From Haloimpatiens lingqiaonensis (lineage in GTDB: Bacteria > Bacillota > Clostridia > Clostridiales > Clostridiaceae): a DNA stretch of 32,976 nt. The translations under genes and the position numbers were made by a program. Of the stretch, positions 1 to 7,551 are shown piece after piece. The stretch spans positions 1-32,976 of the forward strand of contig NZ_CABDWS010000034.1 in NCBI RefSeq assembly GCF_901447495.1, read 5' to 3'. The notes beneath the pieces are model-generated. The model was not told the DNA's origin. It searched no databases and saw nothing but the letters and a program-made list of their open reading frames with translations. The stretch's first letter is position 1. Each line of letters starts with the position of its first letter.

Positions 1-54
1 GAAAGATTTATTATAGAAAATGGTTGGCATAACCCACTATTTGTAAAAACTTAA
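1..54 (+). CDS. C-terminal end of an unidentified gene (partial)
   Basis: Frame 1 is open from the window edge and encodes 17 residues ending WHNPLFVKT before a TAA stop at 52-54. The composition looks like a real protein tail rather than random AT-rich translation, but 17 residues are too few to name a family. No clear terminator follows directly. This may equally be chance. Confidence 0.3.
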   Translation, partial: ERFIIENGWHNPLFVKT

Positions 55-350
55 TCAAATATAAAACTGGAAATTGATTTTAAAGATTTCTTGGGGTAGG
101 GGATAGTGTAATTATTTTTGCGACCTAACGGTCTGCGGGCTTACCAGCCCTTTAAGTAAGTGTAAAAAGATACAATTCCAGTAAAAATAAAATTTTTACT
201 GGAATTTAGGTGCTAAATCTCTGAGATTTATACAAACAATTGCCTTTCGGCAAAATAAATTGAATTTTAGTTACTACTTTATTTTAATAAGTATCATGTA
301 AATTTTCGAAAGGCTCCGCCTAATTCTTAAATTGCGATGCAATTTTATAA
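55..350. other. Intergenic DNA with several small hairpins, no gene seen
   Basis: No convincing coding frame. The stretch holds a 14-bp perfect stem (174-187 pairing with 193-206, 5-nt loop) without a following T-run, small GC hairpins near 121-155 (GACC/GGTC and GGGCT/AGCCC), a TGCC/GGCA hairpin near 245, and an AATTGC/GCAATT dyad at 330-345. The motif CTCCGCCTAA at about 314 recurs at about 30863 inside a family C repeat, so part of this stretch may be repeat debris. Confidence 0.5.
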
Positions 351-525
351 TGGACAAGGGACAATGGACAATGGACAATGAAGGAAGTTTTTCTTACAGA
401 AAAACTAAAATTTTAAAAGACCTAAACATAGAATTTATCTATATTTAGGTCTTTTTCTGTTTTTAATTTTAGTTTTGCATTAGCAAAACATCCATAATTG
501 TCAACTGTCAATTGTCAATTGTCAA
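351..525. repeat. Facing heptamer arrays (TGGACAA)4 and (TTGTCAA)4 around a hairpin core
   Basis: Four 7-nt units TGGACAA/GGGACAA lie at 351-378 and four units TTGTCAA/CTGTCAA at 498-525. The second array is nearly the reverse complement of the first, so the two bracket the region as an inverted pair. Inside are nested arms at about 400-411 and 466-477 and a central hairpin (415-427 with 443-455) whose right arm ends in TTTTT, so the core can act as a terminator. The heptamer organisation is the same as at 8353, 14837, 15281 and 17492. Confidence 0.75.
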
Positions 526-527
526 TT

Positions 528-556
528 ATAAGAATGTTGCGTCGCAACATTCTTAT
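528..556. repeat. 29-bp perfect palindrome with one-base centre
   Basis: Arms 528-541 and 543-556 are exact reverse complements (ATAAGAATGTTGCG) around a single T. It begins 2 nt after the heptamer array at 498-525 and about 100 bp upstream of the next gene. It could be a cruciform, a protein-binding operator or the end of a repeat. Confidence 0.7.
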
Positions 557-657
557 GTTGTAAGTTTAATAAAAACTCTGATAAAATACTATATAATGAA
601 ATAAAATAAAATAGGAATAATAAAATAGTAGTACAAGAATGTTTTGGAGTGATAATT

Positions 658-1818
658 TTGGATAAAAAGAAGCTAGAAAATCTTTTGAAAAAAGAAGAAG
701 GGCCTAAATTAGATTTTAAACAAAGCTTAGATATAAATACTGATACAGGTAAGAAGGAATTGGTTAAGGATGTGTGTGCTATTGCCAATTCTCAGGGGGG
801 AAGAGGTCACATCATAATAGGTGTTGAAGATAAAACTAAAAAAATAATAGGAATAAACACTGAAGAGATAGTAGAAGAACAAATACAGCAGGTGGTAAGT
901 TCTAGATGCGATCCGCCTATACCAATATCTGTAGAGAAAGTGAAGTATAATGGCAAGGATTTAGCTGTAATAGCAATATATTATGGTGAACAAAAGCCAT
1001 ATCAGGTAAGAGATAATGGAGCTTTTTATATAAGAAGGGGCTCTACCACAGATATCATGAGAAAAGATGAGCTAGTATCTTCCTTCGAAAATAATATGAA
1101 TTTAAATAGTGAGCTTTGTTCTATAATTAAAAGTAGTCCAGAAGTTTTGGATATGGAGCTTATTAAAAAATATTTTAAGTATAATAATATAGAATTAAAT
1201 GATGAAAATAAATATATATTAATGGAAGGTGCCTCTATTATAAATAGAGATAAGGATACTAATGAATACTGTGTTACCCTAGGAGGGCTTTTAGTATTTT
1301 CAAAGGTAAACAATATTTTTCTTCCACAAAATATTATAAGAATAGTGAATAGAATAAACAAATCTCTAGGAGAAGTTTTTATAATAAAAGGCCAGCTTTT
1401 AGAAATGCTTGATGAAGTAGAAGAAAAACTCTACAGCATTTTGCCAGAGGGCTATCCTATTTATGCTCTTTTAGAGGGAGTTAAAAATGCTGTGCTTTAT
1501 AGGGATTACACTATTTTTACTAGGGAAATAGAAATTATAATAAATTATAATAGTGTGGTTTTATGCAGTCCTGGAGCTTTAATTAGGGGAAAAAATATTC
1601 AATCACTTAACTACGTTAAAAGAAATATGTGGATATATGAAAAATTGATAACCCTTGATGAAAAGAAAAGATTTAATCATGGGGGCACTGGATTTACTAG
1701 GATTAAGGGAGCCTTTAAAAAATATGGAAAAGTGGTATTTATAAATTCATCCTATGGAAATACTTTTAAAATTATATATCCAGGTATAAAAAATGTAAAA
1801 AATAATATTCAGAGTTAA
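658..1818 (+). CDS. AlbA_2 (Schlafen-type) DNA-binding/ATP-binding domain protein, putative regulator
   Basis: The N-terminal ~120 residues match the AlbA_2 domain (PF04326, formerly AAA_4): LDFKQSL, then KDVCAIANSQGG, GHIIIGVED, and later FYIRRGSTT. The C-terminal half resembles the ATP-binding domain usual in this family (LEGVKNAVLYRDY around residue 280, then SPGALIRG). Proteins of this build are generally annotated as putative transcriptional regulators; the target is unknown. Start: TTG at 658 is chosen because GGAG at 646-649 lies 8 nt upstream. The GTG at 649 overlaps that Shine-Dalgarno site and has none of its own. The product is 386 aa. A TATAAT box at 592-597 is a plausible -10, but no good -35 was seen. 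An inverted repeat (1804-1813/1833-1842) spans the stop codon. Confidence 0.8.
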   Translation: MDKKKLENLLKKEEGPKLDFKQSLDINTDTGKKELVKDVCAIANSQGGRGHIIIGVEDKTKKIIGINTEEIVEEQIQQVVSSRCDPPIPISVEKVKYNGKDLAVIAIYYGEQKPYQVRDNGAFYIRRGSTTDIMRKDELVSSFENNMNLNSELCSIIKSSPEVLDMELIKKYFKYNNIELNDENKYILMEGASIINRDKDTNEYCVTLGGLLVFSKVNNIFLPQNIIRIVNRINKSLGEVFIIKGQLLEMLDEVEEKLYSILPEGYPIYALLEGVKNAVLYRDYTIFTREIEIIINYNSVVLCSPGALIRGKNIQSLNYVKRNMWIYEKLITLDEKKRFNHGGTGFTRIKGAFKKYGKVVFINSSYGNTFKIIYPGIKNVKNNIQS

Positions 1819-1820
1819 TA

Positions 1821-1849
1821 TTGCAAAAATATTCTGAATATTATATAAT
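1821..1849 (+). promoter_or_regulatory. Sigma-A-type promoter for the P-loop ATPase gene
   Basis: TTGCAA at 1821-1826, a 17-bp spacer and TATAAT at 1844-1849. It lies 45 bp upstream of the ATG at 1894, so the small gene is probably transcribed on its own. Confidence 0.6.
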
Positions 1850-1893
1850 ATATAAAACAGCACCTAAATATTAGAGTAAGGGGTTGATTTAAA

Positions 1894-2304
1894 ATGATTT
1901 GTGTTTTTTGTGGTGAAAAAGGTTCAGGTAAAACAAAAGAGCTTATTAGACTAGCTAATGAAAAGGCTTTAACTAGCAAGGGAAATTTAGTGTACATTGA
2001 TGATGATTCTAGACCAAGTTGTGAACTTAAAAGTAGTATTAGATTTATTTCTACAGATGATTTTATTTTAAAAGATTATAAGAGTTTTTATGGTTTCTTG
2101 TGCGGCATTTTGTCAGAAGACTACGATATTGAGACTGTTTTCATAGATGGTCTAGGTAATATTGTAAAAGAAGGTCTTAAGGATGCGGCACATTTGTTTT
2201 ATAATTTAGAAGAATTATCGGAAAGATATGAAGTGGATTTCTATATAAACATTAATGAAGTAGAGAAAAATGTGCCTGAGTTTGTAAAAAAATATATAGC
2301 ATAA
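1894..2304 (+). CDS. Small P-loop ATP-binding protein
   Basis: A 136-residue protein with an N-terminal Walker A motif (GEKGSGKTK, residues 7-15) and a Walker-B-like hydrophobic strand ending in an acid (ETVFIDGLGN, near residue 85). The architecture is that of a minimal P-loop NTPase. No partner domain or DNA-binding motif is visible, so the role is unknown. The Shine-Dalgarno AAGGGG at about 1879 precedes the ATG. It has its own promoter at 1821-1849 and is followed by the separate tyrS promoter, so it looks monocistronic. Naming it after PilT-like or adenylate-kinase-like proteins would rest only on the P-loop. Confidence 0.75.
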   Translation: MICVFCGEKGSGKTKELIRLANEKALTSKGNLVYIDDDSRPSCELKSSIRFISTDDFILKDYKSFYGFLCGILSEDYDIETVFIDGLGNIVKEGLKDAAHLFYNLEELSERYEVDFYININEVEKNVPEFVKKYIA

Positions 2305-2386
2305 AGGCACTTAATATACCTATATGATGATAATATTTCTATTTAGGAATATGCATTTTAATTGCTAGTGTTAAAAAGTTTTTGTG

Positions 2387-2415
2387 TTGTTAAAAAGTTT
2401 TTAAAATGATATAAT
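2387..2415 (+). promoter_or_regulatory. tyrS promoter
   Basis: TTGTTA at 2387-2392, a 17-bp spacer, TATAAT at 2410-2415. Predicted transcription start near 2422, giving a leader of about 70 nt before tyrS. Confidence 0.65.
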
Positions 2416-2438
2416 AAATTCATTAAGAAGATTACTAT

Positions 2439-2470
2439 CTCCCCTTTTAAGCAAAGGGGAGTTTTATTTT
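2439..2470 (+). terminator. Terminator-like hairpin inside the tyrS leader
   Basis: A 9-bp perfect stem (CTCCCCTTT at 2439-2447 with AAAGGGGAG at 2453-2461) with a 5-nt loop is followed by TTTTATTTT. It lies between the predicted tyrS transcription start and the ribosome site, so it would have to be read through or prevented for tyrS to be expressed. No T-box sequence precedes it. Confidence 0.65.
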
Positions 2471-2492
2471 AACTTTATAGGAGGAATAATAG

Positions 2493-3710
2493 ATGAGCAA
2501 TGTTTATGATATTCTATCAGAACGTGGTTACATAAAACAAACCACTCATGATGAGATAAAGGATATTTTAGGTAAAGAGAAAATTACATTTTACATAGGA
2601 TTTGATCCAACTGCTGATAGTCTTCACGTGGGTCACTTTATTGCACTTATGTTTATGGCTCATATGCAAAGAGCTGGACATAGACCTATTGCATTAGTTG
2701 GTGGCGGTACTGCTATGATAGGAGATCCTTCTGGTAGAACAGATATGAGACAAATGATGACTAAGGAAACTATTGATCACAATGTTAGTTGCATAAAGGA
2801 ACAGATGAAAAGATTTATAGATTTTACTGATGACAAGGCTATACTTGTAAATAATGCAGATTGGCTTTTAGATTTAAATTACATAGAATTTATAAGAGAT
2901 ATAGGTTCTTGTTTTTCTGTAAATAAGATGCTTACAGCAGAATGTTTTAAACAAAGATTAGAGAAAGGATTATCTTTCTTAGAATTTAACTATATGCTTA
3001 TGCAAGGTTATGATTTCCTTGAACTTTATAGAAAATACAATTGTACTATGGAATTAGGTGGAGATGATCAGTGGTCTAATATGTTAGCTGGTATCGACCT
3101 TGTAAGAAGAAAGGAATCAAAACCAGTATATGCTATGACTTGCGCTCTTTTAACTAATAGTGAAGGAAATAAAATGGGTAAAACTGCAAAAGGAGCATTA
3201 TGGTTAGACCCTAAGAAAACATCTCCATATGATTTTTATCAATATTGGAGAAATGTAAATGATGCGGATGTAGAAAAATGTCTTTCACTTTTAACTTTTG
3301 TACCTATGGAAGAAGTTAAGAGATTAAGTGCTTTAAAGGATGCACAAATTAATGAAGCTAAAAGAGTATTAGCTTATGAAGTTACAAAATTAGTGCATGG
3401 TGAAGAAGAGGCTAAAAAGTCTCAAGAGGCAGCAGAGGCTTTATTTGGTGCAGGAAGCAAACTTGATAATGTACCAACTGTAGAAGTTGGAAAGGAAAAG
3501 ATAGGTTCTTCTTTATTGGAAGTATTAGTTGATGGAGGAATAGTTCCATCTAAATCAGAAGGTAGAAGACTTATACAGCAGGGTGGATTAACAGTTAATG
3601 ATGAAAAAATAACTGATGCTAATAGTAATTTACAAGAAGAATTTTTCCAAGATGGTTACGCTTTAGTTAAGAGAGGAAAGAAAAAATTCTATAAACTTCA
3701 GCTTAAATAG
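2493..3710 (+). CDS. tyrS: Tyrosyl-tRNA synthetase
   Basis: Class I aminoacyl-tRNA synthetase charging tRNA-Tyr in the cytoplasm. The 405 residues fit the bacterial TyrRS family. Visible are the HIGH-type motif HVGH (residues 45-48, in [12 protein letters not shown]), the tyrosine-pocket stretch GYDFLELY (172-179) with GGDDQWSN (189-196), and a KMSKS-type loop KMGKT (227-231). The last ~65 residues are an S4 RNA-binding domain ([15 protein letters not shown]). The Shine-Dalgarno GGAGG sits directly upstream of ATG 2493. It has its own promoter and a leader hairpin, and an intrinsic terminator follows at 3724, so it is monocistronic. Confidence 0.97.
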   Translation: MSNVYDILSERGYIKQTTHDEIKDILGKEKITFYIGFDPTADSLHVGHFIALMFMAHMQRAGHRPIALVGGGTAMIGDPSGRTDMRQMMTKETIDHNVSCIKEQMKRFIDFTDDKAILVNNADWLLDLNYIEFIRDIGSCFSVNKMLTAECFKQRLEKGLSFLEFNYMLMQGYDFLELYRKYNCTMELGGDDQWSNMLAGIDLVRRKESKPVYAMTCALLTNSEGNKMGKTAKGALWLDPKKTSPYDFYQYWRNVNDADVEKCLSLLTFVPMEEVKRLSALKDAQINEAKRVLAYEVTKLVHGEEEAKKSQEAAEALFGAGSKLDNVPTVEVGKEKIGSSLLEVLVDGGIVPSKSEGRRLIQQGGLTVNDEKITDANSNLQEEFFQDGYALVKRGKKKFYKLQLK

Positions 3711-3723
3711 TAATTTAATTTAT

Positions 3724-3771
3724 AAAATAAAGAGTTAAGAGTTAAACAGAACTTTTGACTCTTTATTTTTT
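3724..3771 (+). terminator. Intrinsic terminator after tyrS
   Basis: A 12-bp stem, AAAATAAAGAGT (3724-3735) with ACTCTTTATTTT (3758-3769), runs into a T-tract 14 nt after the tyrS stop. Confidence 0.75.
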
Positions 3772-3819
3772 GAAATTATACGATAATAAAGAAAAGAAGT
3801 TTTTAAGGTGGGATTTTAA

Positions 3820-5448
3820 ATGCCAGAAATAAGAAATATACCGGGAGTATACCAAGTAAATAGTAAAAGAAATAGAGAAAAATTAACTTTTGAATTGGGA
3901 GAAAAGTTTTTGGCTAGAATTGTAGATGCAGGGGAAGAAGAGATTATACTTAAACTTTTGGATGGTTGGAAATTTACAGCTAAATTAAAGAATCCTTTAG
4001 ATTATGTTCCCAATGGATTAATTAAGTTTCAGGTAGAGGCCTTTGAAGACGGAAACCTTATATTAAAGTTACTTCAAGAGCAATCTTTAAATAAGACACA
4101 GGAAGATAGCGTAGAGGAATTTTTAAAAAATAGCAATATGAATTTAAATAAAGATGATTCAGATATATTAAGGGAAATGTTAAAACATAATATTCCTTTG
4201 ACTAAAGAAAATATATCTTATATAAAAAATATAGATAATTTGATGCAGAAAATACATAATGAAGATTATATAAACAATTTTATAGATAAGTATTTATCCA
4301 GCAAAGGAATATCATTAGATTCACAAGAAGGTTCAGAAATAAAAAATCTATTAAAGGAATTTTTTACCTCTCTTGAAAAATTGAATTTAGATGATGTTTT
4401 AATATTATATGAAAATAATATAGAGATTTCAAAAGAAAACATTGATGGTTTTATAAATGTATTTAAAGGCTCAAAGGATATTTTTACATTATTAAAGAGC
4501 TTTGAGGAAAATATATTTGAACAGGAAAAATTTTTAAAGGATGCTGCTCATGGAAATGTAAAAGAACAAGTAAAAGCCAGTTATAATGAAAATAATTATG
4601 ATTATAAAAATGAAAATAGCAATGGTGTGAATTCACAAAAATTAATTCAAGGAAACACTGACAGCAGTAATGGGAATAACATTAAGGATAATGCTGCTAT
4701 GACTAGTGCAGAAATCAACAATAAAAACAATATTGAAAATAAAAATGCTCAAAGTAAAGTTGAAAGTGATATATCAAACAAAAATATTCAAAATAAAACT
4801 GAAAACACTAATGAAAATAAAAGTATTCAAAGTAATGCTGAAAATAAAGCTAAAGAGGCTATGGAAAATATAAATAGGGATATTACTAGGGAGGATTTAC
4901 ATAAGGAAGTTAAGAATCAATTAGAAACTAAAACTAATGAGATGAAAAATATTATAAAGGATTTAATGTCAAACATTATTAAAGAGGATTCAAAAGCATA
5001 TCATAAGGTAATGGAGATGCTTAAGGAAAATGTCAATAATTTTAAAATATTTAATTCTTTAAGCAATGAATATTATTATTTAGATTTGCCCATAAATATA
5101 AGAGACAACAATTACCCTTTTAAATTGGTAATAAAGGACGGGAGAGAAAAGGGAAAAATTATAGATACTAAAAATGTAAAGATAGCTACTTCCATTAAGA
5201 CTATAAATATGGGAGTGGTGGATACGTTTATTAGGGTAGATAATGCAATAATGAATGTAGAAATAAAATGTGGAAAAAGTTGGACTAAGATAATGGAAAA
5301 AAATAAGGAGAAACTATTGGAAATGCTGTGCAATAGCAATTATAATATTTATGTACAGGTAAGTGAAAAAGAAGAGGAATTTAATTTATCTAATTGCAGG
5401 GAGTTTTTTGGAGATTCTGGATTAAATAAATTAAATGTTAAAGTATAA
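3820..5448 (+). CDS. FliK/YlqG-like protein with hook-length-control-type C-terminus
   Basis: A 542-residue protein of FliK-like layout: a folded N-terminal region (FLARIVDAGEEEIILKLLDG), a long polar Asn/Lys/Glu-rich linker (about residues 255-350, with repeated short motifs such as NKNIQNKTEN) and a C-terminal domain of about 120 residues. In that domain LPINIRD, MGVVDTFIRVDN and LLEMLCNSNYNIYVQV follow the pattern of the flagellar hook-length control domain. It sits directly upstream of an FlhB-tail protein, the same pairing as B. subtilis ylqG-ylqH. FliK normally talks to the FlhB C-terminal domain in type III export switching, so a matching partnership is likely, but no other flagellar gene is here. 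The family assignment rests on layout and neighbour rather than strong motifs. Confidence 0.6.
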   Translation: MPEIRNIPGVYQVNSKRNREKLTFELGEKFLARIVDAGEEEIILKLLDGWKFTAKLKNPLDYVPNGLIKFQVEAFEDGNLILKLLQEQSLNKTQEDSVEEFLKNSNMNLNKDDSDILREMLKHNIPLTKENISYIKNIDNLMQKIHNEDYINNFIDKYLSSKGISLDSQEGSEIKNLLKEFFTSLEKLNLDDVLILYENNIEISKENIDGFINVFKGSKDIFTLLKSFEENIFEQEKFLKDAAHGNVKEQVKASYNENNYDYKNENSNGVNSQKLIQGNTDSSNGNNIKDNAAMTSAEINNKNNIENKNAQSKVESDISNKNIQNKTENTNENKSIQSNAENKAKEAMENINRDITREDLHKEVKNQLETKTNEMKNIIKDLMSNIIKEDSKAYHKVMEMLKENVNNFKIFNSLSNEYYYLDLPINIRDNNYPFKLVIKDGREKGKIIDTKNVKIATSIKTINMGVVDTFIRVDNAIMNVEIKCGKSWTKIMEKNKEKLLEMLCNSNYNIYVQVSEKEEEFNLSNCREFFGDSGLNKLNVKV

Positions 5449-5526
5449 TTACTCATATCTAATAATTAAGTTATTTTATTTTTTACTTGCATATATTATG
5501 TAAAATAGTCTAGAATGGAGAAAGTT

Positions 5527-5790
5527 ATGGATAAAAATAATAAAGCAGCAGCTTTAAAATATGATATGAATTATGACGCTCCTATAGTTACAGCAGCTGG
5601 CATGGGGGAAATAGCTGATAAGATATTAGAGAAGGCTAATGAAAATAATGTGCCTATAGTATATAATGAAGAACTAGCTAATTTACTATTAAATGTAGAT
5701 GTAGGCAGCAGTATACCTTACGAATTATATGATACAGTAGCAAAAGTAATAGCTTACGTAATGGATGTGGATTCATCAATAAAAAAATAA
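5527..5790 (+). CDS. FlhB C-terminal-domain-like protein (YlqH-type export-switch homologue)
   Basis: An 87-residue soluble protein equivalent to the cytoplasmic tail of FlhB/YscU/EscU without the membrane part. It starts AAALKYDMNYDAPIVTAAG and continues GEIADKILEKANENNVPIVYNEELANLL, which is the FlhB tail pattern. The self-cleaving NPTH motif of true FlhB is absent; the equivalent position reads DAPIV. Start: GGAG at 5517-5520 lies 6 nt before ATG 5527. An in-frame ATG at 5515 overlaps that site and is unlikely. It follows the FliK/YlqG-like gene and precedes the phosphoesterase by 13 nt, which suggests cotranscription with both. Confidence 0.8.
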   Translation: MDKNNKAAALKYDMNYDAPIVTAAGMGEIADKILEKANENNVPIVYNEELANLLLNVDVGSSIPYELYDTVAKVIAYVMDVDSSIKK

Positions 5791-5803
5791 AGGAGTTATA
5801 AAT

Positions 5804-6493
5804 ATGGCATTATATGCTTTATCAGATTTGCATTTATCCTTAAGTGCAGATAAACCTATGGATATCTTCGGAGAGAATTGGAGAGACCATGATGAAAAAA
5901 TTAAAAACAATTGGATTAACAAAATAAAAGAGGAAGATACTATTTTAATTGCAGGAGATATATCTTGGTCCATGAATATGGAAGAGGGAATTAAGGAATT
6001 ACAATGGGTTAATGATCTTCCAGGAAGAAAAATATTTGTTAAGGGAAACCATGATTATTGGTGGACAGGGATAACTAAACTAAATAATTTGTATGATCAT
6101 ATGAATTTTATACAGAACAATTATTTTATATATGAAGATTACGCTATTTGCGGTACTCGTGGATGGATAATACCTTATGGGGATAATTCTACAGAACACA
6201 ACAAAAAAATATATAATAGGGAATTAATAAGGCTGAAGTTATCATTAGATAGTGCTAAGAAAAACGGATTTAAAAAGATTATAGTAATGCTTCATTATCC
6301 ACCTACTAATGATAAGTTTCAAAACACAGAAATTATAGATATGTTAAAGGAATATGAAGTTGAAAAAGTAGTATATGGTCATTTGCATGGACCATCCTTA
6401 AAAAGGCTTTTTCAAGGTAATATAGATGGCATAGAATATATAGTTACTTCTGCAGATTATTTAGATTTCAATCCAATAAAAATATTAGATTAG
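5804..6493 (+). CDS. Calcineurin-like metallophosphoesterase
   Basis: A 229-residue cytoplasmic metallophosphoesterase with the full metal-ligand set: DLH (residues 8-10), GD (51-52), GNHD (81-84), a lone His in MLHYPP (164) and GHLH (192-195). The stretch GNHDYWW and the short length fit the COG1768-type clostridial/bacillar subgroup. The substrate is unknown; a nucleotide or phosphodiester is likely from the fold only. AGGAG lies just upstream of the ATG. The gene is the last of the YlqG/YlqH-like run and ends at a bidirectional hairpin at 6505-6550. Confidence 0.88.
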   Translation: MALYALSDLHLSLSADKPMDIFGENWRDHDEKIKNNWINKIKEEDTILIAGDISWSMNMEEGIKELQWVNDLPGRKIFVKGNHDYWWTGITKLNNLYDHMNFIQNNYFIYEDYAICGTRGWIIPYGDNSTEHNKKIYNRELIRLKLSLDSAKKNGFKKIIVMLHYPPTNDKFQNTEIIDMLKEYEVEKVVYGHLHGPSLKRLFQGNIDGIEYIVTSADYLDFNPIKILD

Positions 6494-6504
6494 GCATGTA
6501 TAAA

Positions 6505-6550
6505 AGGCTGATAAAATTCCAACTATTATGTTAGTGGAGTTTATCAGCCT
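6505..6550. terminator. Shared terminator between convergent genes
   Basis: AGGCTGATAAA (6505-6515) pairs perfectly with TTTATCAGCCT (6540-6550), with extra partial pairing inside the loop. It lies between the converging phosphoesterase and DUF2225 genes and can serve both strands, although the T-tracts are weak. Confidence 0.7.
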
Positions 6551-6562
6551 AAATTATTGTAC

Positions 6563-7354
6563 TTAACGATTTAAAGCTTTAATCAAATCTCTTTGATCTC
6601 TTGCCAGTTCTTTTAATTTGAACTTGACTCCAGGCTGGGTTATAACTTTGCTGAACCATAATAAAGCTTTTTCATCATTTCCAATTCTTCTGTTAATTTC
6701 TCCAATTAAATACATAGTTGTGTATCTGTCCATACCGTATATAGGTAATGATTCTTTAAAAAAAGCATTTTCAAAGCCATTAAGAGCTTGGTTTAAAAAT
6801 TCATTTTCATTTTCATTAAGGTTTTTTAATCTATACATCCAAGCTAGCTTTAAACAAGCCATGGCCTTTTTACTAGAAACTGTTTCTGTAATGTAATAAT
6901 TTAATAAGGCCAATTTATATCGTTCTATGGCTATATCTGCATTAAATTCCTCAGGATATTCTCTTTTTTTCCATCTAGGAGTGATTTTTTCTTTTACTAA
7001 ACTTATTTCATGACTTTTTATTTTTAAAAAATCTGCTTTCATAGCTGAATATCCGCAACAAGGGCAAACCCATACATCATAGAAATAAGGATTAATAAAT
7101 CTATATCTTATAAAAAAATCACTGTCTTTTGTATCCATAACATAAGCGGAGGTTTTTACGGCTTTTTCTTTAAATTTATTATTACATACAGGGCATAGAA
7201 TTTCTTTTTTATATAAAAATTTACAATTATTATTGTCTAACTTATTTTCCATATGTTTTTTCGCTTCTTTCTCGCTAGCTGTATTGTATAAGTCCACATT
7301 ATGTATATCGTTAAAACCTAGCTTTTCTAAACCAGAAAATATGTTGTCGTTCAA
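6563..7354 (-). CDS. DUF2225 family protein with zinc-ribbon-like cysteines
   Basis: A 263-residue protein of the DUF2225 family, common in Firmicutes and of unknown function. Two CxxC pairs are visible: CPVCNNKF and, about 50 residues later, CPCCGYSA, which probably bind zinc. The C-terminal half is helical with TPR-like character (LALLNYYITETV, ALLWFSKVI). Start: TTG at 7354 is preceded by AGGTGAT at 7358-7364 and gives the N-terminus NDNIFSGLEKLGF, usual for the family. The longer frame to an ATG at 7411 runs into a family A repeat (7371-7452), so those extra 19 codons are probably not coding. No co-directional neighbour is present. Confidence 0.8.
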   Translation of the reverse strand: MNDNIFSGLEKLGFNDIHNVDLYNTASEKEAKKHMENKLDNNNCKFLYKKEILCPVCNNKFKEKAVKTSAYVMDTKDSDFFIRYRFINPYFYDVWVCPCCGYSAMKADFLKIKSHEISLVKEKITPRWKKREYPEEFNADIAIERYKLALLNYYITETVSSKKAMACLKLAWMYRLKNLNENENEFLNQALNGFENAFFKESLPIYGMDRYTTMYLIGEINRRIGNDEKALLWFSKVITQPGVKFKLKELARDQRDLIKALNR

Positions 7355-7370
7355 AATATCACCTAATCTA

Positions 7371-7452
7371 ATAAACAGAGCTCTTAGCTTCAGATGGAGT
7401 TTTAACTCCAACTGAAGGTTAGAGATCGTTATCCAGGGACGTAGCTGGATTA
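7371..7452. repeat. Family A repeat, copy 1 (internally deleted)
   Basis: Carries the first hairpin of the family (ACAGAGCTC through GGTTAGAGATCG) and the start of the second (ATCCAGGGACGTAGCT), then jumps to GGAT. The second hairpin seen in the copies at 11309, 15034 and 18813 is missing. The remaining ends form a short dyad ATCCA...TGGAT. It lies between the DUF2225 start and the alarmone synthetase promoter. Confidence 0.85.
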
Positions 7453-7474
7453 ATAAAAATATTATAACATATAA

Positions 7475-7503
7475 TTATCATATGTATAATATTTTGGTAT
7501 AAT
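7475..7503 (+). promoter_or_regulatory. Promoter of the small alarmone synthetase
   Basis: TTATCA at 7475-7480, a 17-bp spacer and TATAAT at 7498-7503 with a TG extension (TGGTATAAT). Predicted start near 7510, about 40 nt upstream of the ATG. Confidence 0.6.
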
Positions 7504-7551
7504 GGAATAAATACAGGGTAATAAAAATAGATAGAAAAGGATGAAGAGCAT

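Noticed and set aside
120-206. tRNA or structured RNA near the window start
   Set aside because: Several short GC stems are present, but they do not form a cloverleaf, and no acceptor/T-arm consensus is visible.
2305-2492. T-box riboswitch upstream of tyrS
   Set aside because: The leader from the predicted start is only ~70 nt and the T-box core is absent; only a simple hairpin is present.
5487-5516. TTGCAT/TAGAAT promoter for the FlhB-tail gene
   Set aside because: The -10 box abuts the GGAG ribosome site, so a transcript starting there would lack a usable leader.
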